This document shows, one piece after another, positions 42,931-51,194 of a stretch of DNA of 64,000 nt (position 1 is its first letter; every line of letters begins with the position of its first letter). Source of the stretch: Neobacillus cucumis (GTDB taxonomy: Bacteria > Bacillota > Bacilli > Bacillales_B > DSM-18226); assembly GCF_016107705.1 (NCBI RefSeq), contig NZ_JAEHGC010000003.1, forward strand, positions 496,001 through 560,000. The letters are read 5' to 3'. The position numbers and the translations under genes are program-made. Under the pieces are notes generated by a model. It was not told where the DNA came from. It worked only from the letters and a program-made list of their open reading frames with translations, and made no database searches.

Positions 42931-42959
42931 ATTATAATTGAAAACGTTTACATATTCAA
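42931..42959 (-). promoter_or_regulatory. Sigma-A promoter with a CcpA cre site in the spacer
   Basis: Minus strand: TTGAAT (42954-42959), 17-base spacer, TATAAT (42931-42936). The spacer holds TGTAAACGTTTTCAA (42938-42952), an almost palindromic match to the cre consensus. Binding of CcpA there would block polymerase, so glucose repression of the downstream short transcript is expected. The rest of 42764-43120 shows no gene other than the possible leader peptide. Confidence 0.75.
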
Positions 42960-43120
42960 AGAATATTATGTTACAAGTTTTGACAAAGTGACCGAAGTAT
43001 AGAAATACTGCCCACTTAGACAAGCACTAAAACATTTCCGCTTAAAAAAGAGGTGTATAAAAATCCAATCCCATTCTTTAATATACAACGATACAATGAC
43101 TTGTAAAACTAAAAAAAGAA

Positions 43121-43167
43121 TTCGACAAAAATCGGGCGGTGACAGGCACCACCCGTTTTTTGTCGAA
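43121..43167 (+). repeat. REP palindrome copy 11
   Basis: TTCGACAAAAATCGGGC left arm, right arm CCCGTTTTTTGTCGAA (two inner mismatches), core GGTGACAGGCACC. Eight bases from the stop of the permease gene. Confidence 0.95.
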
Positions 43168-43175
43168 AACCTCTA

Positions 43176-44372
43176 TTATAAAAATCCTACAAATATTCCA
43201 GCTAATATGACGGAGACGATGGTGACGGAGATGAATCCGCCGACGAGCATGGGTGGCAGCATGTGGCTGGTCAATACTTCTTGTTCTTTTTCGTCTTTGG
43301 TTAGTGATTTGATGACTTCGTTTGTGATGATGTAGTCGGATGGGAATCCGTATAGTGCTGTTAGTGATACGGCAAAGGCCATGTGTTTGCTGACCCCAAG
43401 GACTTTTCCGATGATGAACGAGAAAATATACATTCCGATGACACCTAACACAATACAGCCGATCAAAGGATATAAAATTTCCATAATCATCCCTGGTGTT
43501 GCTCTTTGCAGCGGATCGAACACAAACAGCATAAGAACCATGATGGCGATTCCAAAGCCGTTCGCTTTTTGCAATACATGCCTTTCAAGAAAGCCGACAC
43601 TGCGTGCAATAACACCAAATAATAAACATAAAACAAATGGACTAATGTCGACGACTGGCTTCAATAAAGTGGAAACGATGAAGGCTAAGAAGCCGACAAA
43701 CGCAAGTCGTAAAAATTTGAAATAATCCGTATTATATTTATCTGGTAAATTTTTAAATAATTTAAGTTCCTTTGGTTCCGCGACGGCAGTTGCAGCAACC
43801 TCCTCGCTTGCTTGAGCCATTCCCAATTGACCACTGCGATATTTCTGAAGAAGATTTCTGCCTTCTTTTTTCAATACAATCGAGGTAAGCGGATAACCGG
43901 CAAATCCTTGCATGACATAAATGACGATGGCAAAGACGGATAACGTTGTAAGCCCTGCTTCCTTTGCCCCTTCCGACATAATCAAGGCCGATACCAAGCC
44001 GCCGACTAACGGCGGAATCGCCACAACGATGGTTTTAAAGCCAAAAATAAAGGTTCCAATTCCAAATAGTAACGCAATAATTCCAGCAATTCCGGCAAGT
44101 GAAATGATAATCGTTCTCCATTGTTTCTTTAATTCCTCTAAAGAAAGTAAAGTACCCATATTGGTGATCAATAAGTAGATCATCATCGTTGCTACAACCG
44201 GCGGCACGCCCGCTAGCTCTACGATATTTTTCGGAAAAAACGTCCAATACCCAATCAGGAATAAAACCGCACTGATAAATACAGAAGGAATCCAAGCTTT
44301 GGTTTTAACCGCCACAACGTCTCCAATAAATAAAATAAGAACAACGATTACAAGTGCAAGCATCTGAGACAT
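43176..44372 (-). CDS. Multi-spanning membrane protein, predicted permease
   Basis: 398 residues with about ten to eleven hydrophobic segments and a central cytosolic loop (about 175-215, LLQKYRSGQLGMAQASEEV). Glycine-rich stretches such as VAIPPLVGGLVSALIMSEGAKEAGL and SLTALYGFPSDYIITNEVIKSL look like discontinuous substrate-binding helices of secondary transporters. I do not recognise the family with certainty. The gene follows an M20 amidohydrolase by 71 bases in reverse order of transcription (amidohydrolase first), a pairing that suggests uptake of an acylated amino acid or dipeptide, regulated by the divergent GAF-PucR regulator. A REP copy lies right after its stop. Confidence 0.75.
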   Translation of the reverse strand: MSQMLALVIVVLILFIGDVVAVKTKAWIPSVFISAVLFLIGYWTFFPKNIVELAGVPPVVATMMIYLLITNMGTLLSLEELKKQWRTIIISLAGIAGIIALLFGIGTFIFGFKTIVVAIPPLVGGLVSALIMSEGAKEAGLTTLSVFAIVIYVMQGFAGYPLTSIVLKKEGRNLLQKYRSGQLGMAQASEEVAATAVAEPKELKLFKNLPDKYNTDYFKFLRLAFVGFLAFIVSTLLKPVVDISPFVLCLLFGVIARSVGFLERHVLQKANGFGIAIMVLMLFVFDPLQRATPGMIMEILYPLIGCIVLGVIGMYIFSFIIGKVLGVSKHMAFAVSLTALYGFPSDYIITNEVIKSLTKDEKEQEVLTSHMLPPMLVGGFISVTIVSVILAGIFVGFL

Positions 44373-44443
44373 GAGAATCCCTTCTTTCTTTTTTTATTTT
44401 CGGCAGGAACTTGACCCTTCGAGGATCAAGCGCCAAAGCCAAT

Positions 44444-45625
44444 TTATTTTTTATTATTTTCTAAATACGTTAATGTAGCCGATCCTAAAACCTTCGCTGC
44501 AAGTAACATACCCTTTTCGTCAATGTTAAATTTCGGATGATGGTGTGGGTAGGTTTCAGTCCATTCCGGGCTCTGGCCTCCTGTAAAGAAAAATGCCCCT
44601 TTCACATGCTGTAAATAGTAAGCAAAATCTTCACCGCCCATTTGAGGTTCACACTCCCTAACAGAGGTAACGCCAGGAACTGATTTCGCAAGTTCTGCGA
44701 CAAACTCCATTTCTTCCTTAGGGTTTACAACAGCGGGATAGCCTTTTTGATATTCATAGCTATACGTGCAATCAGCAGCAAGACATGTCCCTTTTATAAT
44801 CCTTTCAATCTCTTCTACAATAAATTCTCGTGTACTTTCCTTAAAGGTTCTGACTGTCCCCTGAAGAAAAGCGGTATCGGCAATGACATTCGAGGCATTT
44901 TTCGCTTCAAAGGAACCAATCGAAATCACGGCTGAATCGAGCGGGTCTACTCGGCGTGAAATAATCTGCTGGATGTTACCAACAAGCTGCGCTCCAATCA
45001 CAACACTATCTTTTGTTAAATGCGGCTGGGATCCATGTCCGCCGCTGCCTTGAATTTTTACCTTAAAAAAGTCTGCTGCCGCCATCATCGGGCCAATCCG
45101 GTACTCAATCGTCCCAACAGGAGTTGGGGACCAAATATGCTGACCGAAAATGACATCGACACCCTCTAAACAGCCATCTTCGATCATCGCAATCGCCCCG
45201 CCTGGAAGAAGTTCCTCTGCGTGCTGATGGATAAAGACGACATTTCCTTCGATATCATCCTTCATGCGGTTTAACACTTTAGCGAGTCCGAGAAGGGTTG
45301 CTGTATGACTGTCATGTCCGCATGCATGCATGACACCTGGCACTTGCGACTTGTACGGAACATCGGTCTCCTCCTGAATTGGCAATGCATCAAAATCAGC
45401 ACGTAAGGCTACTGTCTGTCCAGGTTTACCGCCATGCAATGTAGCAACAACACCATTTCCGCCTACACCCGTCCGGACTTCATGTCCCAAATTCCGATGA
45501 TACTCGGCAATATATTTGACTGTATTCTCTTCCTGAAAGGAAAGCTCAGGATGTTGATGTAAATAACGGCGAATTTCTACCATTTCTTCGTATGCCTGAT
45601 CCAATAATTCATAAAGCTTGTTCAT
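44444..45625 (-). CDS. M20-family amidohydrolase (N-acyl-amino acid / hippurate hydrolase type)
   Basis: 393 residues with the same catalytic frame as the enzyme at 34501: RRYLHQHPELSFQEE, LRADFDALPIQEETD, GVMHACGHDSHTATLLG, FIHQHAEELLPGGA, GSGGHGSQPHLTKDS and GGEDFAYYLQHVKGAFFF. All Zn-site residues typical of M20D are present. It hydrolyses the amide of an N-acyl amino acid or aromatic conjugate in the cytosol. Forms an operon with the permease at 43176 and is divergent from the GAF-PucR regulator, with a 147-base gap holding both promoters. Not closely related to the other M20 gene, so not a recent duplication. Confidence 0.9.
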   Translation of the reverse strand: MNKLYELLDQAYEEMVEIRRYLHQHPELSFQEENTVKYIAEYHRNLGHEVRTGVGGNGVVATLHGGKPGQTVALRADFDALPIQEETDVPYKSQVPGVMHACGHDSHTATLLGLAKVLNRMKDDIEGNVVFIHQHAEELLPGGAIAMIEDGCLEGVDVIFGQHIWSPTPVGTIEYRIGPMMAAADFFKVKIQGSGGHGSQPHLTKDSVVIGAQLVGNIQQIISRRVDPLDSAVISIGSFEAKNASNVIADTAFLQGTVRTFKESTREFIVEEIERIIKGTCLAADCTYSYEYQKGYPAVVNPKEEMEFVAELAKSVPGVTSVRECEPQMGGEDFAYYLQHVKGAFFFTGGQSPEWTETYPHHHPKFNIDEKGMLLAAKVLGSATLTYLENNKK

Positions 45626-45772
45626 TTCATTGACCTCCTATATAAAAAAAATTACTGTGTATGTTTTTCTACTATACTAAAAAGTATAAAATATCTGAAA
45701 ATTATATCAATGTACGATTGCACAATAAAATTACTCATTTACTGTATACTAGTCCATAGGGAGGTCCTCTAC

Positions 45773-47905
45773 ATGAAAAATCAACATCTTTACACCTTTC
45801 TTTGTAAAAAATTCAATCCAATCCCTTTTCAAATTTATTTTTTTGAAAACAAAAAGCAATCACCTCAATTGGTATATACAAATAATGAAACAATGACCAA
45901 TAACTTAATGATGCTGCCTGCTCCAGCAACAGACAACATCACGATTCAATTTGATGGAAACCAAACAGCAGTTTCTTTTTACTACTCAGAGCACAATCAG
46001 GTCCTTCTCACGCTTTCCAGCCCTAACGTGAACCTTTCAGAGAAAGAACTCGAACAATTGCATGTGATGTTTTCTTTTCTTGAGACGGAAAATACGTTAC
46101 GGGAGAAAAGAGCGGAACTTGCTAGTATGATTGAAAGCAGTCTGACGATTACATCCTCACTGGAGCTTGAAGAGGTGTTAAATAAAATCATTACGCAAGC
46201 ACTAGGCGTCATTCCGGCAGCAGATAAAGGATACCTGCAGCTATATGATGAAAAAACAGATGAATTAATCCCGCGGGCAGCTGTCGGATACAACGAAAAA
46301 CTTCAGGCTGTAAAAATAAAAAGCGGGGAATCAATTACCGGAAAAGTCTTTCAGGACAGAACCCCTGTGATGTATGAATCACCCTCTGAAGTGTTCGAAG
46401 AGATGAAAACGATCACGAAGGGAAATTTAACACTTTTTCAAAAATCGATTGATTTTTTGAAAATAAAATCGATGATTGCGATTCCGCTGATCTTGGAGAA
46501 TAAAGCCATTGGAGTCATGGCGATTCAACAATTTAATACAGAGGGAAAATTGAGAGAGCGTGATTTCAGCTTATTACAAGGCTTTGCCGCCCAAGCAGCG
46601 ATTGCGATTCAAAATGCCAAGCTTTTTCAAGAAAAGAATGCCCGATTGGCGGAAATCACAGATTTAACACACGAATTAGAGGAAAAAAATAAATTGCTTT
46701 TAAGACGGGCGGAAATTCATGAAACATTAACACAGCTTTCCTTGCAAAATAAGAGTGTCGAATCCATCATTCTAGAAGTGAACCGCATGATGAACAGCGA
46801 ACTCTTCTTTTTCGATCATCTTGATATGGAGCTTTTTCCAAAAAAGAACATTCCTTCCCCCTATTTAAGTAATGATGAATTCTCAAAAATTCTGAGAACA
46901 AGAAGAAGGCCTTTTTCAATGAAGATTGTGGATGGGAGCGAAATTGAGTACTATGTGTATCCGATCCACTCGGATCGTGTTTCACTTGGCTGTTTTTTCG
47001 TCCCGCTGCGGGAGCCGATTTCCCCGCAGGATAAAATGACGATTGAGCAGGCCAGTTCTGTTCTAGCATTGGAATTAACGAAACGAAAAACCCAGGCAGA
47101 GGTATACTACAAAAAAACGCAGGAATTATTTAATGAATTGCTGCAATATAAAGACCCATCAGCCTTAGAGGAAATAGGCGAATTATTAGGTTTGAATTCT
47201 CAATCCCATTTTTCTGTCATATTAGTTGAGGTGGCCGCTTATCAGGATTTACAAACATTAGAAGCGATGATTCACCGCTTAATTTCCCAATTAAAGCGGC
47301 GGATTGCAAGCCAAGGAACCTTGATTTTTGGATTTCATAATAAAGTGACGATTCTTTTCTCGACACAGCACACACACGAAATAAACGAATGGGTCGATTC
47401 GCTTCATTCCTTGTTAGTCAGGTGGAGTGATCGCGAGGAAATGCCGCTTCATGCCGGCCTAAGTACACCGCACGAAGGAATCCAATCGATTGTAAAATGC
47501 CATGAGGAAGCAAATAAATCCCTGGCTTATTTGATCAGTCGAAAGCAAACAGGGATGATGGATTATAAGAAAATGGGAATCAATCGGTTATTTCCGACAG
47601 GATCCTCTCCGGAAATTGAGCGCTTTGCCGAAGAAATATTAGCACCGCTTCGGACGGAAAAAGCAAGGAATAATGATCTGGAGAAAACACTCATGACCTA
47701 TGTAAAATGCAATAAGTCGATGATTGAATCGGCTGAAGCACTTCATATTCATAAAAACACACTATATAACCGCATTAAAAAAATCGAAGAACTGCTCGGG
47801 CTCGAGTTGCACAACCCGGAGGACTACCTGCAAATTCTATTAGCCTGCCATTTTCGGGAAGGTCTTTTGCTTTCACGAAGGAATAATGGAGCTCTGCTAG
47901 AGTAA
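45773..47905 (+). CDS. GAF-domain PucR/CdaR-type transcriptional regulator
   Basis: 710 residues from ATG at 45773 with GGGAGGT upstream; codons before it lack a site. An N-terminal region (about 1-105) precedes a GAF domain (about 115-280, LEEVLNKIITQALGVIPAADKGYLQLYD then GESITGKVFQDRTPVMYES and MIAIPLILENKAIGVMAIQQF), a coiled linker (ITDLTHELEEKNKLLLRR) and a C-terminal PucR HTH (about 635-700, NKSMIESAEALHIHKNTLYNRIKKIEELLG). It probably senses a small molecule through GAF and activates the divergent amidohydrolase-permease operon. Larger than the other PucR protein here and differently built. Confidence 0.9.
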   Translation: MKNQHLYTFLCKKFNPIPFQIYFFENKKQSPQLVYTNNETMTNNLMMLPAPATDNITIQFDGNQTAVSFYYSEHNQVLLTLSSPNVNLSEKELEQLHVMFSFLETENTLREKRAELASMIESSLTITSSLELEEVLNKIITQALGVIPAADKGYLQLYDEKTDELIPRAAVGYNEKLQAVKIKSGESITGKVFQDRTPVMYESPSEVFEEMKTITKGNLTLFQKSIDFLKIKSMIAIPLILENKAIGVMAIQQFNTEGKLRERDFSLLQGFAAQAAIAIQNAKLFQEKNARLAEITDLTHELEEKNKLLLRRAEIHETLTQLSLQNKSVESIILEVNRMMNSELFFFDHLDMELFPKKNIPSPYLSNDEFSKILRTRRRPFSMKIVDGSEIEYYVYPIHSDRVSLGCFFVPLREPISPQDKMTIEQASSVLALELTKRKTQAEVYYKKTQELFNELLQYKDPSALEEIGELLGLNSQSHFSVILVEVAAYQDLQTLEAMIHRLISQLKRRIASQGTLIFGFHNKVTILFSTQHTHEINEWVDSLHSLLVRWSDREEMPLHAGLSTPHEGIQSIVKCHEEANKSLAYLISRKQTGMMDYKKMGINRLFPTGSSPEIERFAEEILAPLRTEKARNNDLEKTLMTYVKCNKSMIESAEALHIHKNTLYNRIKKIEELLGLELHNPEDYLQILLACHFREGLLLSRRNNGALLE

Positions 47906-48016
47906 GATTTTGATGGAAAAATAAGACAAAAAACTGAATTTAATAATAATTCCCATTATCTATATTAATGCTGCCCCAATTCCTTTTTAAAGCCTATTAT
48001 CTTAATAAACATGTCA

Positions 48017-48063
48017 TCGACAAAAAACGGGTGATGCCTGTCACCACCCGTTTTTTTGTCGAA
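48017..48063 (-). repeat. REP palindrome copy 12
   Basis: TCGACAAAAAACGGGTGATG on the left and CACCACCCGTTTTTTTGTCG on the right; core in reverse orientation. Lies in the 319-base gap 47906-48224, which also contains the Pho box. Confidence 0.94.
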
Positions 48064-48133
48064 TAGGTATTTTTCATTAAAAATGCATCTTTTACATCTA
48101 TTTATATAAGTAAAACTTACTATTTCTTCTAAA

Positions 48134-48185
48134 TTTACCAAACATTTATATTCTATTAAAAGCCACTTTACAATTCTCCTATAAG
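48134..48185 (+). promoter_or_regulatory. Pho box (PhoP direct repeats) and -10 of the GDPD-PhoD gene
   Basis: TTTACC (48134), TTTATA (48145), TTAAAA (48156) and TTTACA (48167) repeat every 11 bases with five-base spacers, matching the PhoP consensus TT(A/T/C)ACA. A TATAAG at 48180-48185 would put the start near 48192, with the repeats at about -58 to -20, the usual activating position. Induction by phosphate limitation is expected. Confidence 0.82.
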
Positions 48186-48214
48186 TTAAGTACGAGTACA
48201 TAACTTATAGGAGA
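48175..48214. promoter_or_regulatory. 14-bp perfect inverted repeat covering the -10 and the ribosome site
   Basis: TCTCCTATAAGTTA (48175-48188) and TAACTTATAGGAGA (48201-48214) are exact complements with 12 bases between. The right arm contains the TAGGAG ribosome site; the left arm contains the proposed -10. It could be a protein operator or, for a transcript starting further upstream, a stem hiding the ribosome site. Confidence 0.75.
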
Positions 48215-48224
48215 TGAATGAAAA

Positions 48225-50441
48225 GTGAAAAAGAGTTTAGTAGCGGGAATTGCTTGTCTTTCTTTATCATTATCCTCAGCTGCTCCATGGGCAGTTCTAG
48301 CAGCTCCACATCAAAGTGTTGCGACCAATAATGGACAATCTACTTTACAGCCAATCACCTCTGATGTAGCGGTCATTGCCCATCGGGGAGCCTCTGCATA
48401 CGGGCCGGAACACACACTGGCTGCCTATAAACAGGCGATCAAAATGAAAGCTGATTACGTGGAATTTGATTTACAAATGACCAAGGACGGTCAATTGATC
48501 GCCATGCATGATGAAACATTGGCGAGAACGACCAATGCAAAGGAATTGTACCCGGACCGTGCACCTTGGCGTGTGAAGGATTTTACCCTGGATGAGATTA
48601 AACGCCTTGATGCCGGTTCATGGTTTAATGCCGCTCATCCAGATCTAGCGAAGAAAGAATACATTGGGCAGCGTGTCCCTACTCTTGACGAAGCGATTCA
48701 ATTTGTGAAAAAGCATGGGAATGGAAAAGTCGGCCTCTATATGGAAACAAAAGCACCAGATGTTTATCCGGGAATGGAAGAAAAATTGATTGAAATCTTA
48801 CAAAAAAACAAGGTGCTAGATAGCAAGAATCTTTTTCTAGAATCATTCAGTGAAGACAGCCTGCGCAAGTTGAAAACATTGGCGCCAAATGTAAAGCTGA
48901 TTCAGCTATATTCGGGGGCGATGCTGAAGGGTAAAGATGTTTATCAGGAATTCAAACGAGTTTCTGATTACGCCGCTGGTGTTGGTCCAAGTAAGGAACT
49001 CGTTGTTCCAAAATTCATGGAGGCTGCACACCAAAATCAACTGCTTGTGCATCCATGGACGGTTAATTCCCAGGATGATTTAGCATCACTTCTTTCACTC
49101 GGAGTAGACGGCGAGTTTACCAATAATCCTGATAAAATGGTTGAATTGGTTGATAAGCCATTTATTTCACATGGCGTTGCAAGTGGCGATGTCACCGATA
49201 CGTCAGCGATACTATGGGCACGGACAAATGACGCAGCAAATGTCCAATTTGAAATTTCTACGGACAGCAGCTTTAAAAAGCCGTTTATCGTAAAAACTGT
49301 TCATACCGAGGCCGAAAATGATTATGCGGTAAAGGCTAAAATGGATGGTTTAAAGCCGGATACGACGTATTTTTACCGTGCTCATGCTGTTTCGAGCAGC
49401 TATACCGTGAACGGATCATTCAAAACGGCACCGGCTGAAAACAGCTTAAAACCGTTGACCATGGTCTGGGGCGGCGATACGGGCGGACAAGGAGAAATCC
49501 CGCCGTATAACTCCTTTAAGGCGATGTCCGCTTTAAATCCGGACTTCTTCCTGTTCAGCGGTGACACGATTTATGCCGATAATAAGACACCGGCTGTGCC
49601 AAATCCTCCATCACAAACGGTTCAGGATTTCTGGGCAAAATATAAGGAGAACCGTACGGACGCTGGATTACGTAGCTTACTGCAAAAAACGGCTACCTTC
49701 TCGATTTGGGATGATCATGAGGTGACCAACGACTTTTCGGGACCATCTCAGCCATTGACACCGACTGGCCTTCGGGCATTTGAAGATTATTGGCCGATTT
49801 CGAATGAACGCAGTGCAGCGGACAAGCTTTATCACACCTATTCTTGGGGCAATACCCTCGATATGATGATTTTGAACAACCGCGGTTACCGTGATCCAAA
49901 TACTCAGGCAGATGGTGCGGATAAAACGATGCTTGGCGAGGAACAGTTAGAGTGGCTGAAGAAGCAGCTTCTTGAATCAGATGCCAAAATTAAACTGGTT
50001 GCTACTTCTGTACCAATCTCTGTTCCAACTGGAAAGGCAAATGCCAGGGATGGTTGGGCAAATGGCAATCAAGTAAACCCAAATGATCCGACCGGATATG
50101 AGAATGAGTTCAAAAAAATCTCTGATTTTATTGTGGAAAAGGGAATTAAGAATGTATTCTTTGTTACGACGGATGTCCACTTTGCTCAAGTGATTAAATA
50201 TGATGCCAATCATGACAGCAAAACCGATTATCACGAGCTAATCAGCGGTCCAATCGGCGCGGTAAAAATCAATCCTGGTACACTGGACCCAACCTTCGGC
50301 CCGGAAAGTATGTACGCAGAAGGCAATTTCTTCAACTTTGGCGTATTTAAAGTAGATCCAGCAACAAACAAGGCCACAGTAGAAATACAAGATGAAAATG
50401 GAAAAATTCATTTCAGCCATGATTTCCAATTGGAAGATTAA
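48225..50441 (+). CDS. Secreted two-domain phosphodiesterase: GDPD (GlpQ-like) fused to PhoD-like alkaline phosphatase/phosphodiesterase
   Basis: 738 residues from GTG at 48225 after TAGGAG. Signal peptide about 1-27. Residues about 45-320 are a GDPD barrel with VIAHRGASAYGPEHTLAAY (His53, Arg54), YVEFDLQM (Glu80, Asp82), MHDETL (His95) and the closing GVDGEFTNNPDKM. Residues about 325-735 are a PhoD unit: SHGVASGDVTDTSAILWAR, metal motifs GGDTGGQ, FLFSGDTIYAD, SIWDDHEVTNDF and FVTTDVHFAQV. In B. subtilis separate GlpQ and PhoD enzymes attack wall teichoic acid (exo- and endolytically) under PhoP control. Here both activities are in one polypeptide behind a Pho box. All catalytic residues I can place are present in both halves. 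Confidence 0.93.
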   Translation: MKKSLVAGIACLSLSLSSAAPWAVLAAPHQSVATNNGQSTLQPITSDVAVIAHRGASAYGPEHTLAAYKQAIKMKADYVEFDLQMTKDGQLIAMHDETLARTTNAKELYPDRAPWRVKDFTLDEIKRLDAGSWFNAAHPDLAKKEYIGQRVPTLDEAIQFVKKHGNGKVGLYMETKAPDVYPGMEEKLIEILQKNKVLDSKNLFLESFSEDSLRKLKTLAPNVKLIQLYSGAMLKGKDVYQEFKRVSDYAAGVGPSKELVVPKFMEAAHQNQLLVHPWTVNSQDDLASLLSLGVDGEFTNNPDKMVELVDKPFISHGVASGDVTDTSAILWARTNDAANVQFEISTDSSFKKPFIVKTVHTEAENDYAVKAKMDGLKPDTTYFYRAHAVSSSYTVNGSFKTAPAENSLKPLTMVWGGDTGGQGEIPPYNSFKAMSALNPDFFLFSGDTIYADNKTPAVPNPPSQTVQDFWAKYKENRTDAGLRSLLQKTATFSIWDDHEVTNDFSGPSQPLTPTGLRAFEDYWPISNERSAADKLYHTYSWGNTLDMMILNNRGYRDPNTQADGADKTMLGEEQLEWLKKQLLESDAKIKLVATSVPISVPTGKANARDGWANGNQVNPNDPTGYENEFKKISDFIVEKGIKNVFFVTTDVHFAQVIKYDANHDSKTDYHELISGPIGAVKINPGTLDPTFGPESMYAEGNFFNFGVFKVDPATNKATVEIQDENGKIHFSHDFQLED

Positions 50442-50448
50442 CCATTTC

Positions 50449-50478
50449 ATTCCCTCCCAAGCCCGGGAGGGAATTTTT
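50449..50478 (+). terminator. Terminator after the GDPD-PhoD gene
   Basis: ATTCCCTCCC (50449-50458) pairs with GGGAGGGAAT (50465-50474), then TTTTT. The convergent quinone-reductase gene ends at 50478. Confidence 0.9.
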
Positions 50479-51074
50479 TAATGATATTCGTGCACCATCC
50501 CTTTGAAATAACGATAAATTTTTTCTAGTTTTTTCTCTTGTTTCCCGTTTGGGCTTTCCATGTTACCAAATTCAAAAAACTTTATATTTTTGATGCCTAC
50601 AAAATGAAATAAGGCTTTTTTCATTAAAACCTTATGGGCATTATTTAACCAAATAAGCGGGTAGTGGGTTGGCCCTTTCATGGTGGATATACATACAACG
50701 GACTTTCCCTTTAAAAGCCCTTCTGGAAATAGTCCTCTTTTATCCCGATAGGCGAAATTTGCGGCAAATAATTGATCAATATATCCCAGCAACATGGCCG
50801 GAGGTCTTCCCCACCAGATTGGATAGACAAAGACCATCTGTTCAGCCCACATAATTTGTTTCTGATATTTTTCAATATGAGGATCTCGATACATATCACG
50901 TCTTCGTTTATGTTCATTAAACACAAGAAGTGGATTAAAATTCTCTTCATATAAATCAAGGACCTGTATCTCCTTAACGTGAGGATTTTCGTTACATCCC
51001 TCGATAACTTTTTGTAAAAAAGCATGGCACAAACTTTGGTGATTAGGATGAGAATAAATAACCAGTGTTTTCAT
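50478..51074 (-). CDS. NAD(P)H:quinone oxidoreductase (flavodoxin-like, KefF/YwrO type)
   Basis: 198 residues from ATG at 51072-51074 with AAGGGGTG upstream. Flavodoxin-2 fold: TLVIYSHPNHQSLCHAFLQ (flavin phosphate region), VFVYPIWWGRPPAMLLGYID (isoalloxazine region) and the stretch STMKGPTHYPL. This is the layout of NQO-type FMN/FAD enzymes that perform two-electron reduction of quinones and protect from electrophiles. Divergent from a MarR regulator with a 22-bp inverted repeat between them, so quinone or thiol-stress induction is likely. Confidence 0.9.
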   Translation of the reverse strand: MKTLVIYSHPNHQSLCHAFLQKVIEGCNENPHVKEIQVLDLYEENFNPLLVFNEHKRRRDMYRDPHIEKYQKQIMWAEQMVFVYPIWWGRPPAMLLGYIDQLFAANFAYRDKRGLFPEGLLKGKSVVCISTMKGPTHYPLIWLNNAHKVLMKKALFHFVGIKNIKFFEFGNMESPNGKQEKKLEKIYRYFKGMVHEYH

Positions 51075-51090
51075 TGCGCACCCCTTATAC

Positions 51091-51145
51091 TTATCATTTG
51101 ACAACTAAATAATAACTCCCTTTTTATTTAGTTGTCAAATGATAA
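51091..51145. promoter_or_regulatory. 22-bp perfect inverted repeat, probable MarR operator
   Basis: TTATCATTTGACAACTAAAT plus AA (51091-51112) and its exact complement (51124-51145), 11 bases apart, in the divergent promoter region. The TTGACAACTAAA core is typical of MarR-type recognition and occurs once in each arm. Confidence 0.8.
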
Positions 51146-51163
51146 TTGTTATTTGATAACAAT
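51145..51163. promoter_or_regulatory. Second dyad in the MarR promoter region
   Basis: ATTGTTAT-TTG-ATAACAAT is a perfect palindrome adjacent to the larger repeat and 31 bases before the marR start. Confidence 0.55.
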
Positions 51164-51194
51164 TTTGTTATCTTGTCTGTAAGAGGTGAGAGTT

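Noticed and set aside
43176..44372. Assignment of the membrane protein as a glutamate symporter (GltS)
   Set aside because: Helix number and glycine-rich hairpins are similar, but the family signatures I would expect for GltS are not visible, so it is left as predicted permease.
47965..48201. 78-codon minus-strand frame before the GDPD-PhoD gene
   Set aside because: It crosses a REP copy and the Pho box and lacks a start context.
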